Positions 37,311 to 49,682 of a stretch of DNA of 64,000 nt are shown here, piece after piece (position 1 is the stretch's first letter; each line of letters opens with the position of its first letter). The notes beneath the pieces were generated by a model that worked only from the letters and a program-made list of their open reading frames with translations, had not been told where the DNA came from and searched no databases. Source of the DNA: Pipra filicauda (taxonomy: Eukaryota; Chordata; Aves; Passeriformes; Pipridae). The stretch covers positions 1,054,001 through 1,118,000 of the forward strand of contig NW_024104376.1 in assembly GCF_003945595.2 (NCBI RefSeq). The letters run 5' to 3'. The translations under genes and the position numbers were made by a program.

Positions 37311-40300
37311 ATTTTGATGAAATGATCTCAGTAAGCTGCCTGTTCCAACGACCCCCAAAGCAAGCTTTTCCTTGAGTGCATATATTTCTGCTTCCTGATA
37401 ATGACTTGGCAAGCAGTGAAATGTGCTAGCTACTAGCTCACTAATGCTTTGTTTGGGGACAAAAGAGGCATCCCCATTGCTGCTAAAGTGGCACCTGTTT
37501 TGTATGAATAGGCAGAGGCCCTTAGCCAGCTTATACCAGTATAACTAAGGCATTGCAAACCCTTATCCCTAACTTTACCCAGTGAAGAGGCTTTAAACAG
37601 ATAGAAGAGTAATTCCAATTTAATTTATTCTTATAAATTCAAATAAGCAAACTCTACAAAACAAAGGTTTCTCTTTATATCTTCATTTGTTTCTATACTA
37701 GTTAGGGATTTTTTTGGTTATTTTTTATTTAACTATTTTGGCTGAAAAAATTGTTGCTTCCCCAACTCCAGTTGCTTCACTTTTTAGAAAAGTGTGAAAA
37801 AAAAGATGTACAAAAGTCTTGCCATCTCTGTTCATAACCTGCTTTTATCTTGCTTAAGTTTTGTCTTGGAGTCCAGGCCCTGTATTATACAGTCTTACGG
37901 AAACTAGTACAGCATATCAGACATGGATTTCAAATCTCATGATAATATATATGTTAGATTAAAATAATGGGATTCATGGCTTACACTCACTGAGTCACTG
38001 TTTTTCACTGCAGAGATTGTGATTGTTTCACCTCTGTTGTTCTGTCTGGGCACTTGAAGCTTCACATAACCATGCTTTGAAGTGCTTCTTCCAAGTTCAC
38101 AATTTACTGTTTGAAATGTCTGATGTAATGCTACCTAATCCTTTCCAGGGCTTCAGGGAAGACAAGCTTTCAATTTGGTGAAAAATATATTTCTGCGAGG
38201 TTATTAGAATAAAATGAAATAGAAACCACTTGTGGAGTGATTGTCACAAGGCTGCTTGATAAGGATTTCTTTTTGAATGAAGCAGAGGCCAGTTCCTGCC
38301 CTGCTAAAAGCTATAGCAGGTTTGCTGTCAGCCTCCATAAGCTCCAGATCAAACTACAGCTTCCATTCAGGACAATTTTTTATTTGTTTTTAATAAGGTT
38401 GATGTTCAGGAAGAGGTCAAATGTAAAACATAGGACCTGTTTTATAGGATACTTGAATCCCCCTTTTTTCAGGTGGGCATGTAGATTAGAAACCATACAT
38501 GGAAGACCCGAATAATCTTACACGTGGTAGCAATCACCACTCTGCATTATGCACTCTCTTCCTAATATCATATGTGAGCAGATGGGGTCTTTCCTCCAAG
38601 GGTGCTCTTTATTCATGTTCTTGAATTGAAGTTATCACTGTGATCTTAAACCATTTTTATTAGAGAGTCTGTTTTCAATCATGAGAGAAGGGGGATTTGC
38701 AATGAAGAAAAAACACTGGTGGGTAAAATGAACCACCAAGAGACAAAAATAAACAAAGAAGAATTTCCTCAATGCCCTATTTCATCTTCCTTTTTCCTTT
38801 TTTATTAAGTAAAATATATTAAATAATTTAACATAATATTGTTTTTATAAGCACTGTCATTAAAGTAGTTGCTTGTTTTGAACTGAAGGACACAGCTTAG
38901 TGTCTTTCACTCTTTTTTTTTTTTCTTTTGCATGTATTCAATTCATAATCAGAAAGGAAATAAGAGGAGAAAATTTAGTCTCAGGTCTCCAACTGTCCTA
39001 ACAAGCTAAGGCAAGGGGGTGTTTTGCTGCTTCATTTTCTTGGTCCTCCTGTACATGACTCCAAAACGGTACCAGTAAATCTAAGAGGAAATTTCATCAT
39101 AATTTTAAGTGTCTCATCTTTGAAAAATAAAGGTTGATGAAATTATCAAACAATAGTGATGGTAATAATATTCTCTGACAGTGGTAGTTCATGGAGAATG
39201 CAGCTGAGAGATGAATATGAAAAATGCACATCTCAGGTTTTGCCTACATTAGGGGAAGTGTCTGAATCTTGATTACAAGCTCTGTGTAAATTCAGTGGTA
39301 TACCAGGAGATATTTTGCCATTGCAGCCACCTTCTCTGTTCTTCTGCCCACCATTATCAGGCAGGAGGACAGGAAGGGTGTCTACCTTCACCCAGCCCAA
39401 AGCTGGGAGTACTAATATATGCTCAAGGGCTGATTATGTCAATGCGCCCAACTGTGGTGGCCCACTGGCCATGTTGTTGGCTCAGCTGCAGCAGTGAAAT
39501 CTGCCCAGAAGGATTCATTAGGAGTAGCTAAGCAGAGCTGGAAGTTTAGATTAGACTGCACCAACTCAAACTGGCTGAGGCCAGATTAGGTTTCAGGTGT
39601 TGACATGCAGACACAGCAGATGAAACACCAACAGCGGAGGTGGCTGAGGTCTCCATCTGCACCCCTGAGTGCCTCTTGGCTGTGGCAAGAATGGGCAAAT
39701 CACAGACAGAAGTAAATACCTGTAGTTCACTGAACTAGGAAGTCAAATTGAGTTTGCCAGTGGGCTGGGTGAGCACACCAAGCTCACATCTTTTAGGAGC
39801 AACTTTATGTATACTTCAGGCTTGCAGGCTGCAGTGGCAGGGGGAGAGGTGGGGAAGCTACCACAGCTGGGGGTGAGAGTTGTTGCTGCAGGCTGGGTTG
39901 TATCCTACTGAGCTTGTAAGTCAATATCCTTAACCACTTTCTTTAGGATAAATGTACCGTGAACCCAGAAGTTGTATTTTTAGCAAGCTGAGTTACGGCA
40001 CAGGCAGAATGTAAACACAGCCATTTTTCCAACCTCACCCCACACCAGCCTGATCCCTATGCTTAAATTCTTACAGTCTTGACAGATCTTACAACTGGAT
40101 GCAAATACATTCGATTGAGTTCTAGTGAAATGTTGGGGGCCAGCTGGAGCGGACAAAACTAAAATAATCTTTTAAAAAACAGTCTAAACCACATCACATC
40201 CTTTCCAGGGAAAGCGCACAAACATGGTATCAGCAATGATTAAAAAAATGCTGAAAAACTCTTTGCTAGCATTCTGGGAACCACAGAGGGGGGTGAGCTC

Positions 40301-42569
40301 CCAAGAGATTTGGGTATTTGGGTGGCCTGTCTACAGTATATATATCCTATGCTTCAAAGAACCATTCCCTCTACACTTAAATTACAGCCTTTCCTACTTG
40401 CATGAGCTCAAGAGGCCAGAGGAACCAGTTCTGAGTTAGCTCAGCTTTTCCAGGGAAAAAGGTCACCCTAGTACAGTAAATCCACCTTTTCCAGCTTCAT
40501 GCTGGGGAGTTGCAGATTCTGGAAGTGGGAATAGAAAGCCATGTAAATAATTTCGTCGCCTGCCATTGAAAGGAGAGTGAACAGCTGAACTGCTTCCAAA
40601 ACAAAATTGTATCAATTTTCCAGTTTTTAAAGTTATTTTGATAGCTTACATGTACTTTTAAAAACCTTTATTAAAGTTGTGATGGTAAGCAGCAACTTCT
40701 TCTCCACTAACTTACAAAGCCTGACTTTTCAGTAACTTAAATTCACTTACAAAACCCAGGAGATCTTTGATTGAAACTTCCTTTATACAATTAGTAAGCT
40801 TAGTTCAATAAAAGATTGAATGCCCCACTTGTATGAACCACGTGTCAGGCAGGCCAAGTCTATAATGTTGATTATCTTTCTAGATAAATAGACCTCAACA
40901 CTTTATTTTTTTCTAAAGAAACATAGTGTCTCACTATTATTGTTTGAATAGTTGGAGTAAAATTATCAACAACTTGAACTTTCATACCCCACAATGCAGC
41001 AACATTTCTGAGTTTTAAAAAAGTCACATTTAAAAATAATTTGTGTGCTTCTTTTAACATCCATATTTCATCTGAAAGTCAAAGAAAGTCAAAAGCAGAA
41101 GCAGAAATATACTGTGAGAAAAAAAAACAAACCATAGTATTTCAAGGCAAGTGCAATACAAGAGGTAGGGGAACCAACTTTGACGAGACTAACAGCTAGG
41201 CTTGTGTGCCAAAAAACTAAAGGTCTCCCATCGTTATCTTACACTCTCCCTTACGCAGATTTCTGGACCAGATCCTCAGATGATATCAGCTGGTGGGTGC
41301 AGCCACATTCATGCGAGTAGCATTACAGTGATTTAAGCTAGATGATAATCAGCCTCACTGGTTTTGGTGAGTTTTATTATTCATTTGATTGAAAGGTATT
41401 TTCCAATTGTTGTGAAGAGGGAAATGTGTTTTGAATTCATCATTTTTTAAGCCTCACACACATTGTTTGGCAAACAAGGATTGTTTAGGTTGTCTGGGAC
41501 TCCTTCATTGCATCCTCCCAAATGTGAGATTTCCCTCTGTTCTCCGATGTACCATTCTGGTCCAGTTAAACACAGTGGCCAGCTTTGCAAAGCAGTAAGC
41601 CTTCTTTAGAATGAGGCCTTTTGCTTTCATCTGTAATCTTTATGGAAAAACTGGACATTACAGTAGAAGGATTATGCTAAATTGCTTTCTGTCACTGAAG
41701 AGATTGACAAAGCAGTAGCTCAAGGCATGGAATGAGCATTCTGAAATAAGCACTTAGTCACTGAATTCAATACCAAGAAATTAACCTAAACTATTTCAAT
41801 TTACATATGTTTGTAATTTGCATCCCAGCTTTACACCTTACAGAGACTCCCTTGTTTGCTGTTACTGTAGTAAATGTTTGTTCACAGGCTGATTAAAATC
41901 AAGCAGGGAGGTCAAGCTGGGACCAAATCCAAGGCTGACTGCCTTGCCCTGTCTGCCTGCCTTGTCTGAATATCCTCCCAGGGCTCAGCACTGTTCAGTG
42001 CTTGAATGGTGAAAGTCTGAGTCCAAAGTCTGTTACTGTTACAATACAGGGGTTCCCCAGTTATGCTTGGATTTATGAATCAAACCAGAGACTTTCATGT
42101 GAATGCTTTCTCCTGCTACCACTCCTTTTCTGTGCTGAATTGCTCTCTGGAGGAGACTCTGGCTTGCTCTCTCACTATTACTCTATAAATATTTTGCAGG
42201 GAATGTGTCATCTTTCCTTGAATACATAAATTCATATCACCTTCAGATGACCATATCTAATAAAAATTTTGGAGGTTTAAGAGTTAGAAAAGGTAAACTT
42301 CACGTGAATGGCTCTTAGACTGGTATTCAGAATTTATTCCTAGTCTTTCTGTATCAGGGTTAGCCAGTCTCCTACCCCTTTCTTCACTCTTTCTTTCCAT
42401 CGGACTTTGCAGATTGATACTGCTTTCCTATGAATTTTTACTTTTCCATTTTCCATTTGGCACAGAGTAATCTCCTGTGCAGGATGAGGAGTGCCAGAGT
42501 TGTGCCCATCAATAGCACTACCCAGTTCTGTCCCAGGTAAAGGAAGGAGTCAACCGGGGGTGATACAAA
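37311..42569. other. Gene-free AT-rich stretch
   Basis: No gene or recognised repeat. Positions 39838-39900 carry several G runs on the plus strand. Open frames at 38237-38515 and 39295-39531 have no domain features. Confidence 0.55.
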
Positions 42570-43274
42570 TCAGAGAGACTGTTAAGATCAAGTCCAACCA
42601 TTAACACAGCACTGCCAAGTCCTAAACCATGTCCCTAAGCAACACATCTCTATGTCTTTTAAATACCTCCAGGGATGGTGACTCCACCACTTCTCTGGGC
42701 AGCCTGTTTCAATCATTTTGGTCAAGAAATTTTTCCTAATATCCTCCCTTTCCTAATAACCTCCCCTGGTGCAACTTGAAGCCGTTTCCTCTTGTTACTT
42801 GGAAGAAGAGACCAACCCGCTCCTGGCTACAACATCCTTTCAAGTAGTCGAAGAGAGTGATAAGGTCCCTCTGAGCCTCCTTTTCTTCAGGCTAAATGAC
42901 CTCAGCTCCCTCAACTGCCCCTCATAAGACTTGTGATCCAGACCCTTCACCAGCTTCGTTACCCTTCTCTGGACCTCAATGTCTTTCTTGAGGTGCGGCC
43001 TCATCAGTCAAAGTACAAAGGGACATTCACTGCCCTGGTCCTGCCGGCCACACTGTTTTTGATACAAGCCAGAATGCCCTTGGCCTTCCTGGCTACCTAG
43101 GACACTGCTGGCTCATGTTCAGTTGCTGTTGACCAGCATCACCAGGTCCTCTTCCAGTGGACAGCTTTCAAGCCACTCTTCCCCCCTTTTGTACCACTGA
43201 ATGGGGTTATTGTGACCCAAGAGTAGGACTTGGCTGTTCACCTTGTTGAACCTCATATTGTCAGCCTCATCCCA

Positions 43275-43484
43275 TCAATACAGCCTGTCCAGATCCCTCT
43301 GTAAAGCCTTCCTACTCTCCAACAGATCAATTGTCCCAGTCAACTTGGTGTCATCTGCAAACTGACTGAGGACGCCCTTGGACCCCTCGTCCAAATCATC
43401 GACAAAGATGTTAAACAGGACTGGTCCCAGTATTGAGCCTTGTGGAACACCACTCATGACCGGCTGCCAACTGTCATGTTTCAT
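43275..43484 (-). pseudogene. CR1 reverse-transcriptase fragment, motifs B and C
   Basis: The 69-codon frame contains motif B ([17 protein letters not shown]) and the catalytic motif C as FADDTKL, with the paired Asp residues intact. It ends LQRDLDRLY, where the LINE thumb begins. It follows the motif A fragment after a roughly 40-bp interruption carrying stops. The key catalytic residues survive even though the ORF is disrupted, so the copy is moderately young compared with the L3-like scraps elsewhere in the window. Confidence 0.9.
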
Positions 43485-43525
43485 TCAATCCAGTGAATGG
43501 ATTTAATTCCATTCACTACTACTCT

Positions 43526-43840
43526 CTAGGCCTGGTCATCTAGCCAGTTTTTTACCTGGTCAAGAGTGCACCTGTCCAAGCCATGGGCTGCCAGCATCTC
43601 TGGGAAAATGTTCTGGGAAATGGTGTTAAAGGCTTTACTAAAGTCCAGGTAGGCAACAGGCACAGCCTTTCCCTCATCCACCAAGTGGGTTACCTTGTCA
43701 CAGGAGGAAATGACATTGGTCAAGCAGGACCTGCCTTTCATAAACTCATGGTGGCTGGGCCTTATCCCCTGGTTGTTTTGCATGTGCCACATGATGGCAC
43801 TCAAGATGATCTGCTCCATAACCTTCTGGGCCACCGACAC
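43526..43840 (-). pseudogene. CR1 reverse-transcriptase fragment, motif A side
   Basis: The 104-codon frame holds the fingers and first catalytic region of a LINE reverse transcriptase. KGRSCLTN comes first, then the motif A segment YLDFSKAFN with its catalytic Asp, then a NWLDDQ segment. The Asp that usually follows AF in this motif is Asn here. The frame ends at a stop before motif B, which is found in the next fragment downstream on the same strand (43275-43484). It is a broken piece of CR1 ORF2, not a functional gene. Confidence 0.88.
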
Positions 43841-44045
43841 CAGACTGGCAGGCCTTTAGATCCCTGGGTCCTCCTTCAGGCTCTTCTTGTAGATGGTGTT
43901 ACACTTGTTCACTTCCAGTCAACTGGGATCTCTCCACTTAGCCAGGACTGCTGATAAATGACTGAAAGTGGGTTGGAAGCTCTTCCGTCTCCTTCAGTAC
44001 CCTTGGGTGTACCCAATGGGTGTACTCCCTGGTGCCCATAGAGTT

Positions 44046-44812
44046 CGGGCTGGATGCAGAGCTTAGTGAGTCCCATGGCTTTCTGTGGGTGAATACCATT
44101 GCTCCTTGGACAAGTTGACAGTCTTCAGCACCGTTCCTACACACCTTCTGTTCCAACTACCATGCAAATTGTTGCCTGGTTGGCATCACTCCAAGTTGCC
44201 AGCACTGTTAAGGGATTCTTTTATAGGTGTGAGGGCACTTGGCTACCTTTTCTTCTGACCTCATCCAGGTCCCATCATCTGCTGTCACGTGAGCTTCTGG
44301 AGGCTCTCTCAGCTCCCCTTGAGGTTCTTCTTGTTCAGGAAACCTCTCTTAGCACTGCTCTAGAGCACCCCACTCTGGATCGTGCCGGCCCTGGAGCCAC
44401 TCACCTCGCAACACAGAGTTGGTTTCAGTTACACCGTGATTAAATCTCCTGCTGTTGCTCCTGGAACCCAGGTCCACTGTATGCAGGTGTCTGTAGGGCC
44501 TGGGGGCCTGGCTGTAGCTTTCCAGCTGACACAAGATGATGTTGTCTGAGCTTGCACTTCTTGCACTGTGGTCTCAGCACGTGCCTCTCCATTCTCCTTT
44601 CAGACTGGGGTTCCCTCTGCCCTTTGGACTGGCAGGATGTTGCACAGCATCTGTGACGAGCAGCTACAGAGGTGATCCGCGATGTTCTCTGGCTTGCTTG
44701 GGTCATGCAAGTCTATCCCCAGTGTCAGGGGTCCATTGCAAGCTGTAAGTACACTTCAGAACACAGGAATACTTACCCATGAGAAAAATAATAGTGTTTT
44801 ACAGAAATGGCC
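44046..44812. other. GC-rich block of unknown origin
   Basis: Between the long CR1 and the hAT-like element lies about 770 bp that is richer in G+C than its surroundings and open in several frames on both strands (for example minus 44440-44706 and plus 44099-44443). None shows a domain. It may be an unrecognised repeat or an insertion. I cannot name it. Confidence 0.45.
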
Positions 44813-45172
44813 CAGTGTTTCTCAGTCAGGGTCATGAACCCCTTGAAGGTCACGAGAGCATTCAAAAGGGTCATGAAATTTTAGACAGCAGAAGTCAGCA
44901 GCAGCTTAGTTCCTCCAGAGAGGCAAAGTGAGAATCGGCTGTAAGTATTGGCTGTCAGTGCTTGCAATAGCAAGGGAATTGCTAATTACACACCTTTAAT
45001 TGCTATCAGCACTCATTTCTGTCAGGAACAGGGAGAAGAGGACAAGCATGTAAACCTCTTTCTCTCTAGCCATGAGAGAATGGAGCTGCAGTGGGCTTAG
45101 GAAAGAGACAGTCACATGGAGAAAGATGAATCAAAAGGGAAATGTGCTTTGTAAATGTTTGAGAAACCCTAG
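44813..45172 (+). mobile_element. Possible non-autonomous hAT-type DNA transposon
   Basis: The left end, CAGTGTTTCTCAGTCAGGGT, has the form of a hAT/Charlie terminal repeat and is followed by a gggtcatgaacccc...ggtcacgag pattern often seen in that group. Near 45160-45172 the sequence tgagaaaccctag is a near inverse of the left end. The length of about 360 bp and lack of any frame fit a MITE. The 8-bp target duplication expected for hAT is not visible. Confidence 0.4.
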
Positions 45173-48100
45173 TAGGAGTATAATGTTTCTGCATTAGAGG
45201 TGGCTAAGGGGAACAGTGCCTCTGCTGCAGGGTAGAGTCTGCCTCAGGGCTTGGTGTTTGGCCAACACCACCTTGTCCATAGTCATCAACAACCTCTGCC
45301 ATTTTGTTTATTGCTTTTCTGCTTCCTGCAGTGTTTCATTTCATCAGCTTAAGGGTCACTGCAGTCTTTTCACTTAATCACTGTACAAATGATTTAGCTG
45401 GCTCACTTTTTTTCCTTTTTTTCTTTACTTACATACTCTTTGGACCCTGTAGAGCTAAATTCCGGTGTGAAAGGTTTAAGGCTCCAGACAGTTGTGAAAC
45501 TACTTTGGCAATTTAGCATCTTTGGTTGAGATTAGTCTTAAAGTTGTTATGTGACATCTGAAGACAAAAACCTCTAAATCTTTCTAAAATGCTAGGCCAA
45601 TAGCTTCAATATGTAATAAATACTGAAATTCTGTAAAACATTGCAATCCATTTTATCATCTTTTCTAAACAGAAAGAGCAAAGTCAGGAAATTCATTGCT
45701 AAGCAGTTATACTTTTCTTTGAACCTACTTGATATTAAACATTTGGGGAGTTAAAGCAGCCAGGTTTCAATGTAAACAGGCAAATGAGTGAATTGAATGT
45801 ACAAAGTGAACTATTTATTTTTCCTTATGTGTTGAGTGAGCTCTTAGGATGAGATAAAAATGCTTTGTAATCATCTACTGCTTTCCAGCTAGAGAAGTAC
45901 AGTAAAGCCTTACTCATTTTAGTGCCACTACTTAAATGTTATCTGTCTTACCTGTTTACCCTCCTGTAGGCTATAAATGTTATATCCCTATCTGCCTGTC
46001 CTCTCTTAGGTCAGAAACCCATGCTCTCTAGGTATCCAAGCAAAAGGTTTACAAACTCCAGAAAAGCACAACTACCTCATCATCAAAAATTACCCCTTTC
46101 TCAGAAATGCCAGTTAAATGGCTCTTTTTCATGCTCTATTCCATTTTATTTAAATCAAGACAGCCTATTCAGACTAGGTTTTAAATAATTTGCATTTACT
46201 ATGCAAAACTGAATAGAATAACACTCCAAGAGCTATTCAGTCCCTGTGTCTGAGGAGGCAATGCCCTAGATTAGGTGAGAAGTGAGGAGTGGAGAGGACG
46301 CTTGGGGATGTAATTGCTTCACCCATTACATCTGGAACTTGAAAAGAATATATGCCAATGACATTATTAGCATGCTGCTGTTAATTCCCCTACCTGCTTT
46401 TCCACTTTTTATTACCTGCTATTTTAATTTTCTCTAAAAATGTTTGGATTGTATCTCCTGCTGCATCCTGTGCACAAGAAGGGCTCTCCAACTCCCCAGT
46501 CTGTAATGTTGTCCTTCAAAACTCACCTCTGTTGTAATGCTCAGTGGTAGCTGGTGATCTGTGCTCTGCTGGCTGCTCTGTTCCAAAATAGTGTCTATAT
46601 AATAGTGTCATTCTGCTCTGCCTGGTACGTCCACCACTTTTTCTTCCTTCTCAGGCAGATTTAGTGATAATTTCACATCCCTTCAACGCTGCGCTGGGGA
46701 CACATCAAATTACAATCCTGGAATTGGGCAGGCATCCCTAGGTACATTGCAAAATAGCAGCAACAGCAGCAGAAGATAGAAGTGGCTCCCCCTAAGTCAT
46801 GCAAGAGGACTGCTGCACAGACGGGGAAAGAGCTTGGATCTTTTGTCTTGGTTATTGCTGTAACTGCATACTCCTCCTTCCTAGCATCCCTCTCCAAAAC
46901 ATACTGACATCAATTAACCTTTTCATTGCGTTGAGCCTCTGCTTTTGCCTTTATGGCCATGGAAGCCTCTGTAATACCAACAGACCTCAAGGAATGCCCA
47001 AGGGATAGTAAAGTTGTTTATTTTAAGGGTTAAAATCTGAGAAGAGCAGATGAAATAAGCAGTAAGGATAAATTCACATGGCAGAAACTGTACCTTGTAT
47101 GTACAGAGTGGAAGGATATTACTGACTGTCTGCAGCTGAGGACAGGAACCATCCCAGGAGCTGCCTGGTACCTAGGCTGGGATGCACAGGCTGGGATGTG
47201 CAGTCACTGACTCACCTGGAAGACAAGATTTTCCACTAGAGTCTGCTGCCAAGGGTGTCCCTTTCCCAAAAGTACCACTTTGTATCCATCACCTGAACAC
47301 ACTCACTTTGTGTGGGTTCTGTCACGACCCAGCCCCATGCGTTCAGGGCTCAGAGGTGCTGACAGCCACACGTGCCATTTTGAGGGTGTTTCTGGCCAGA
47401 CTGGTGACAAACCACGACAACTACCTGTGTTTAGCCATGGCAAGAGTTACAACCAGCATGTGACACAGGAGGCTGCAGCTTGTTCTTTCAGACTAAGCTG
47501 TCTGGGGGGTTATTGGTGCAGACTCCAAGGAGGGCAGTAGCTAAGGTGCCTACGTCACCTCAGCTGTAAAGAGAGCTCCCTCTCACACCCCTCCCTGCCA
47601 CACACCCTGCTGCTGTCCTCCACAAAGACGTGGCTTTCTGGAGGAGGCCAAGTTCCACTTACTAATTACATCAGCTCCCCTTGGTGAACACATATGCTTC
47701 CACTTCAGAGCCTTGTTCCATTTGCTTTTCATCTCTGTAAAAAGGGGTTTCCTTGAAATCCATTCTTCCAAGTGTGCTGCCTAAATTTTTCTCATTACAA
47801 ATACTATTTTCCTATTCTTTCTCATGGGGAATGTTTTCATTGTTCCCTCTCTGTACCATTTAGTAATAAAATAATTGGTAACTATTCATAGCAGCTAAAC
47901 TGTGCAGAATTTCTCCCTGTTACGTTCTTGCCTTTTTCACTCCCTTACCACAAAGTGGTATATCATTCCCATTAAAACAAGATTCAAAGGTGAGAGGTGT
48001 CTTCTGTGTGGTGACAGTTGGTATAAAGAGGGATGGACTAATTTCTTTCACCTGATCCTGTACAAGCTCATTGTTGCAGTAATCCAAACTTTCCCTACTG

Positions 48101-49333
48101 GTGAATAAGGCAATATCAGAGGGATTTCAAGTTTGACAAAGAGTTATTTGGCTGGATACAGGTCTGCTGGATCAAGCTCTCAATAGGGTCTGCACAAAAT
48201 CTTTGTTTATTTTGCTCTGCTGAAATTGTTCAAATGGCTTCTCATTATCATTGGGTGGGACTGAAGAGAAACACTGATGTCAGTTTTGTGACATGTCCTG
48301 TTATTTAAGTAATTCACAGTTTGTGCTGGGACACATTTGACCTTCTTAAATAATTGGCTTTTTCTCCCTTTTTTTTTTTTTTTAGCATCATTAAATGAAG
48401 AAAGAACAAACTAACTACCACTGGCAAGGAAAGAACTTTTAGTAAACAAAGTTCTTTTGTAAATATCACTCCGCGTTTGTAACACCCTATATCAAACCTA
48501 CTGGTAGAGCTGTTGAAATTTTTTCCTGGGAAGACCCTTTCTAAATTCAGAGGACTGCAGATTCTGTTACTGATCTGTACTTCAAAGTTTTCAAAAAATC
48601 CCAGTCCTCTGTTGAGCTTCTCCTCTGTGAAAAGCCACAGGAACTTAGTGGGTTTACTTATGAATTTAAAACTTAAGCACATGTGTAAGCTCTTGGGGAG
48701 AGAGCCTGGATGTTGACCTTGGGCTTGCAAGAAAAAAGCTATCTTAGGCTGCAGTGCCATCATTCCTCTTAGTGACAGCTTCTCCCAGGGCCCTCAAGGA
48801 TGAATGAGGCAGTAATGTCCTCTTGGGGGGTTTTTGGAGAAATCAACCGTGAGTGAGTGTTCATCCTTCCCTCAGTTATGCTGCCCTGGTGACTTTGGAG
48901 CTCAGGTTGTAATCAGGGGAATTTTAGTTTCCCAGTTCTTGCACAGCTGCTCACATAGACTTGGGTGTGATTTTCACATCCACACATTGGTCTAATATAC
49001 TATTCACATTAGTGCCTCTGCTCATGGAGCTAAAACATAGTGGTGGATTTGGCTTGCACTCTGTGAAAGAGGTTTTAGAGGGTTACTGCTGAGTCCAAAC
49101 ATGTTTCACAGCTGACATTTGTCAATGAAAAAGCAGAGCTCAATGAAAAGGCTAAATGTTCACAAGGAAACTCTTTACTGTGGGGTTAATGAGGACTTGA
49201 AAGGACTTGCACTCTGGCCTTAGCTGTGTATGTTTGTCTTTTCTTTTACTTTCATCTCTCCTCCCTGAGCTCTGGTCTCTTTTCATTCTTTTTTTGCTGC
49301 TTTTAATTTGTGCCTCTGTATTAAGCCAACCAG
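45173..49333. other. Gene-free stretch
   Basis: No gene is recognised. Positions 45230-45300 faintly resemble a LINE RT segment but not enough to call. A 16-18-base T run occurs near 48368. A 60-bp interval at 48789-48848 has good splice-like flanks (TTCTCCCAG and GTGAGT) but is too short to call an exon. Confidence 0.5.
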
Positions 49334-49407
49334 CCTTCCCTTCCTTCCTTCTTTCTCTCCTTCCTTTCTTGCTCTCTCTCTTTCTGTCTCTTTCTATTTC
49401 TTCCTTT
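49334..49407. repeat. CT-rich (polypyrimidine) tract
   Basis: About 75 bases of CCTT, TCTC and TTCC units on the plus strand. It creates the Leu/Ser/Phe-rich open frame around 49207-49476, which is not a gene. Confidence 0.85.
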
Positions 49408-49598
49408 ACACTGTTTTGGGAGCCTCACTTTGACAGATTGTTAACAACAGAAACCACAAAAGTGTCGATTACTTGAACCTACTCAGGGCCTCTTTTGCTA
49501 ACACGCAATCTTTATTAGTGATAATATTACATGGCAAAAGATATAATAGCCTCAGAAGGAAAATTCTATTTCTGTTTGAAGATGTAAAGATTTAACTT

Positions 49599-49682
49599 TG
49601 TGGAGTTTAACACAGTCTTTTTTGCTCTGCAGCACATAACTGTGGGGTTTAACACAGTCTTTTTTGCTCTGCAGCACATAAC
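49599..49682 (+). repeat. 42-bp tandem duplication, two copies
   Basis: Two adjacent 42-bp copies (49599-49640 and 49641-49682) differ at a single base: tgtggag in the first and tgtgggg in the second. Both end tgctctgcagcacataac. The near identity indicates a recent duplication. Confidence 0.93.

Larger units (their letters stand above)
42570..44045 (-). mobile_element. Long CR1 LINE fragment including reverse-transcriptase core
   Basis: This is the longest mobile element in the window, about 1.5 kb on the minus strand. On the plus strand it starts with CR1 tail sequence (agtccaaccattaacacagc, ccagggatggtgactccacc), passes through the complement of the ORF2 C-terminus (cttctctggacctcaatgtc), then the catalytic region, and fades near cccatagagttc. 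The terminal octamer repeat is missing at the 3' end and the 5' end is truncated before the endonuclease domain. Several stops and frame shifts break the ORF, so it is inactive. A short duplication-like insertion (gggtgtac twice) lies near 44006-44027. Confidence 0.93.

Noticed and set aside
43583..43954. 123-codon plus-strand frame
   Set aside because: It is the antisense shadow of the CR1 reverse-transcriptase fragment on the minus strand.
45230..45300. Faint resemblance to a LINE reverse-transcriptase motif region
   Set aside because: Too short and too diverged, with stops in the relevant frame. I could not distinguish it from chance.
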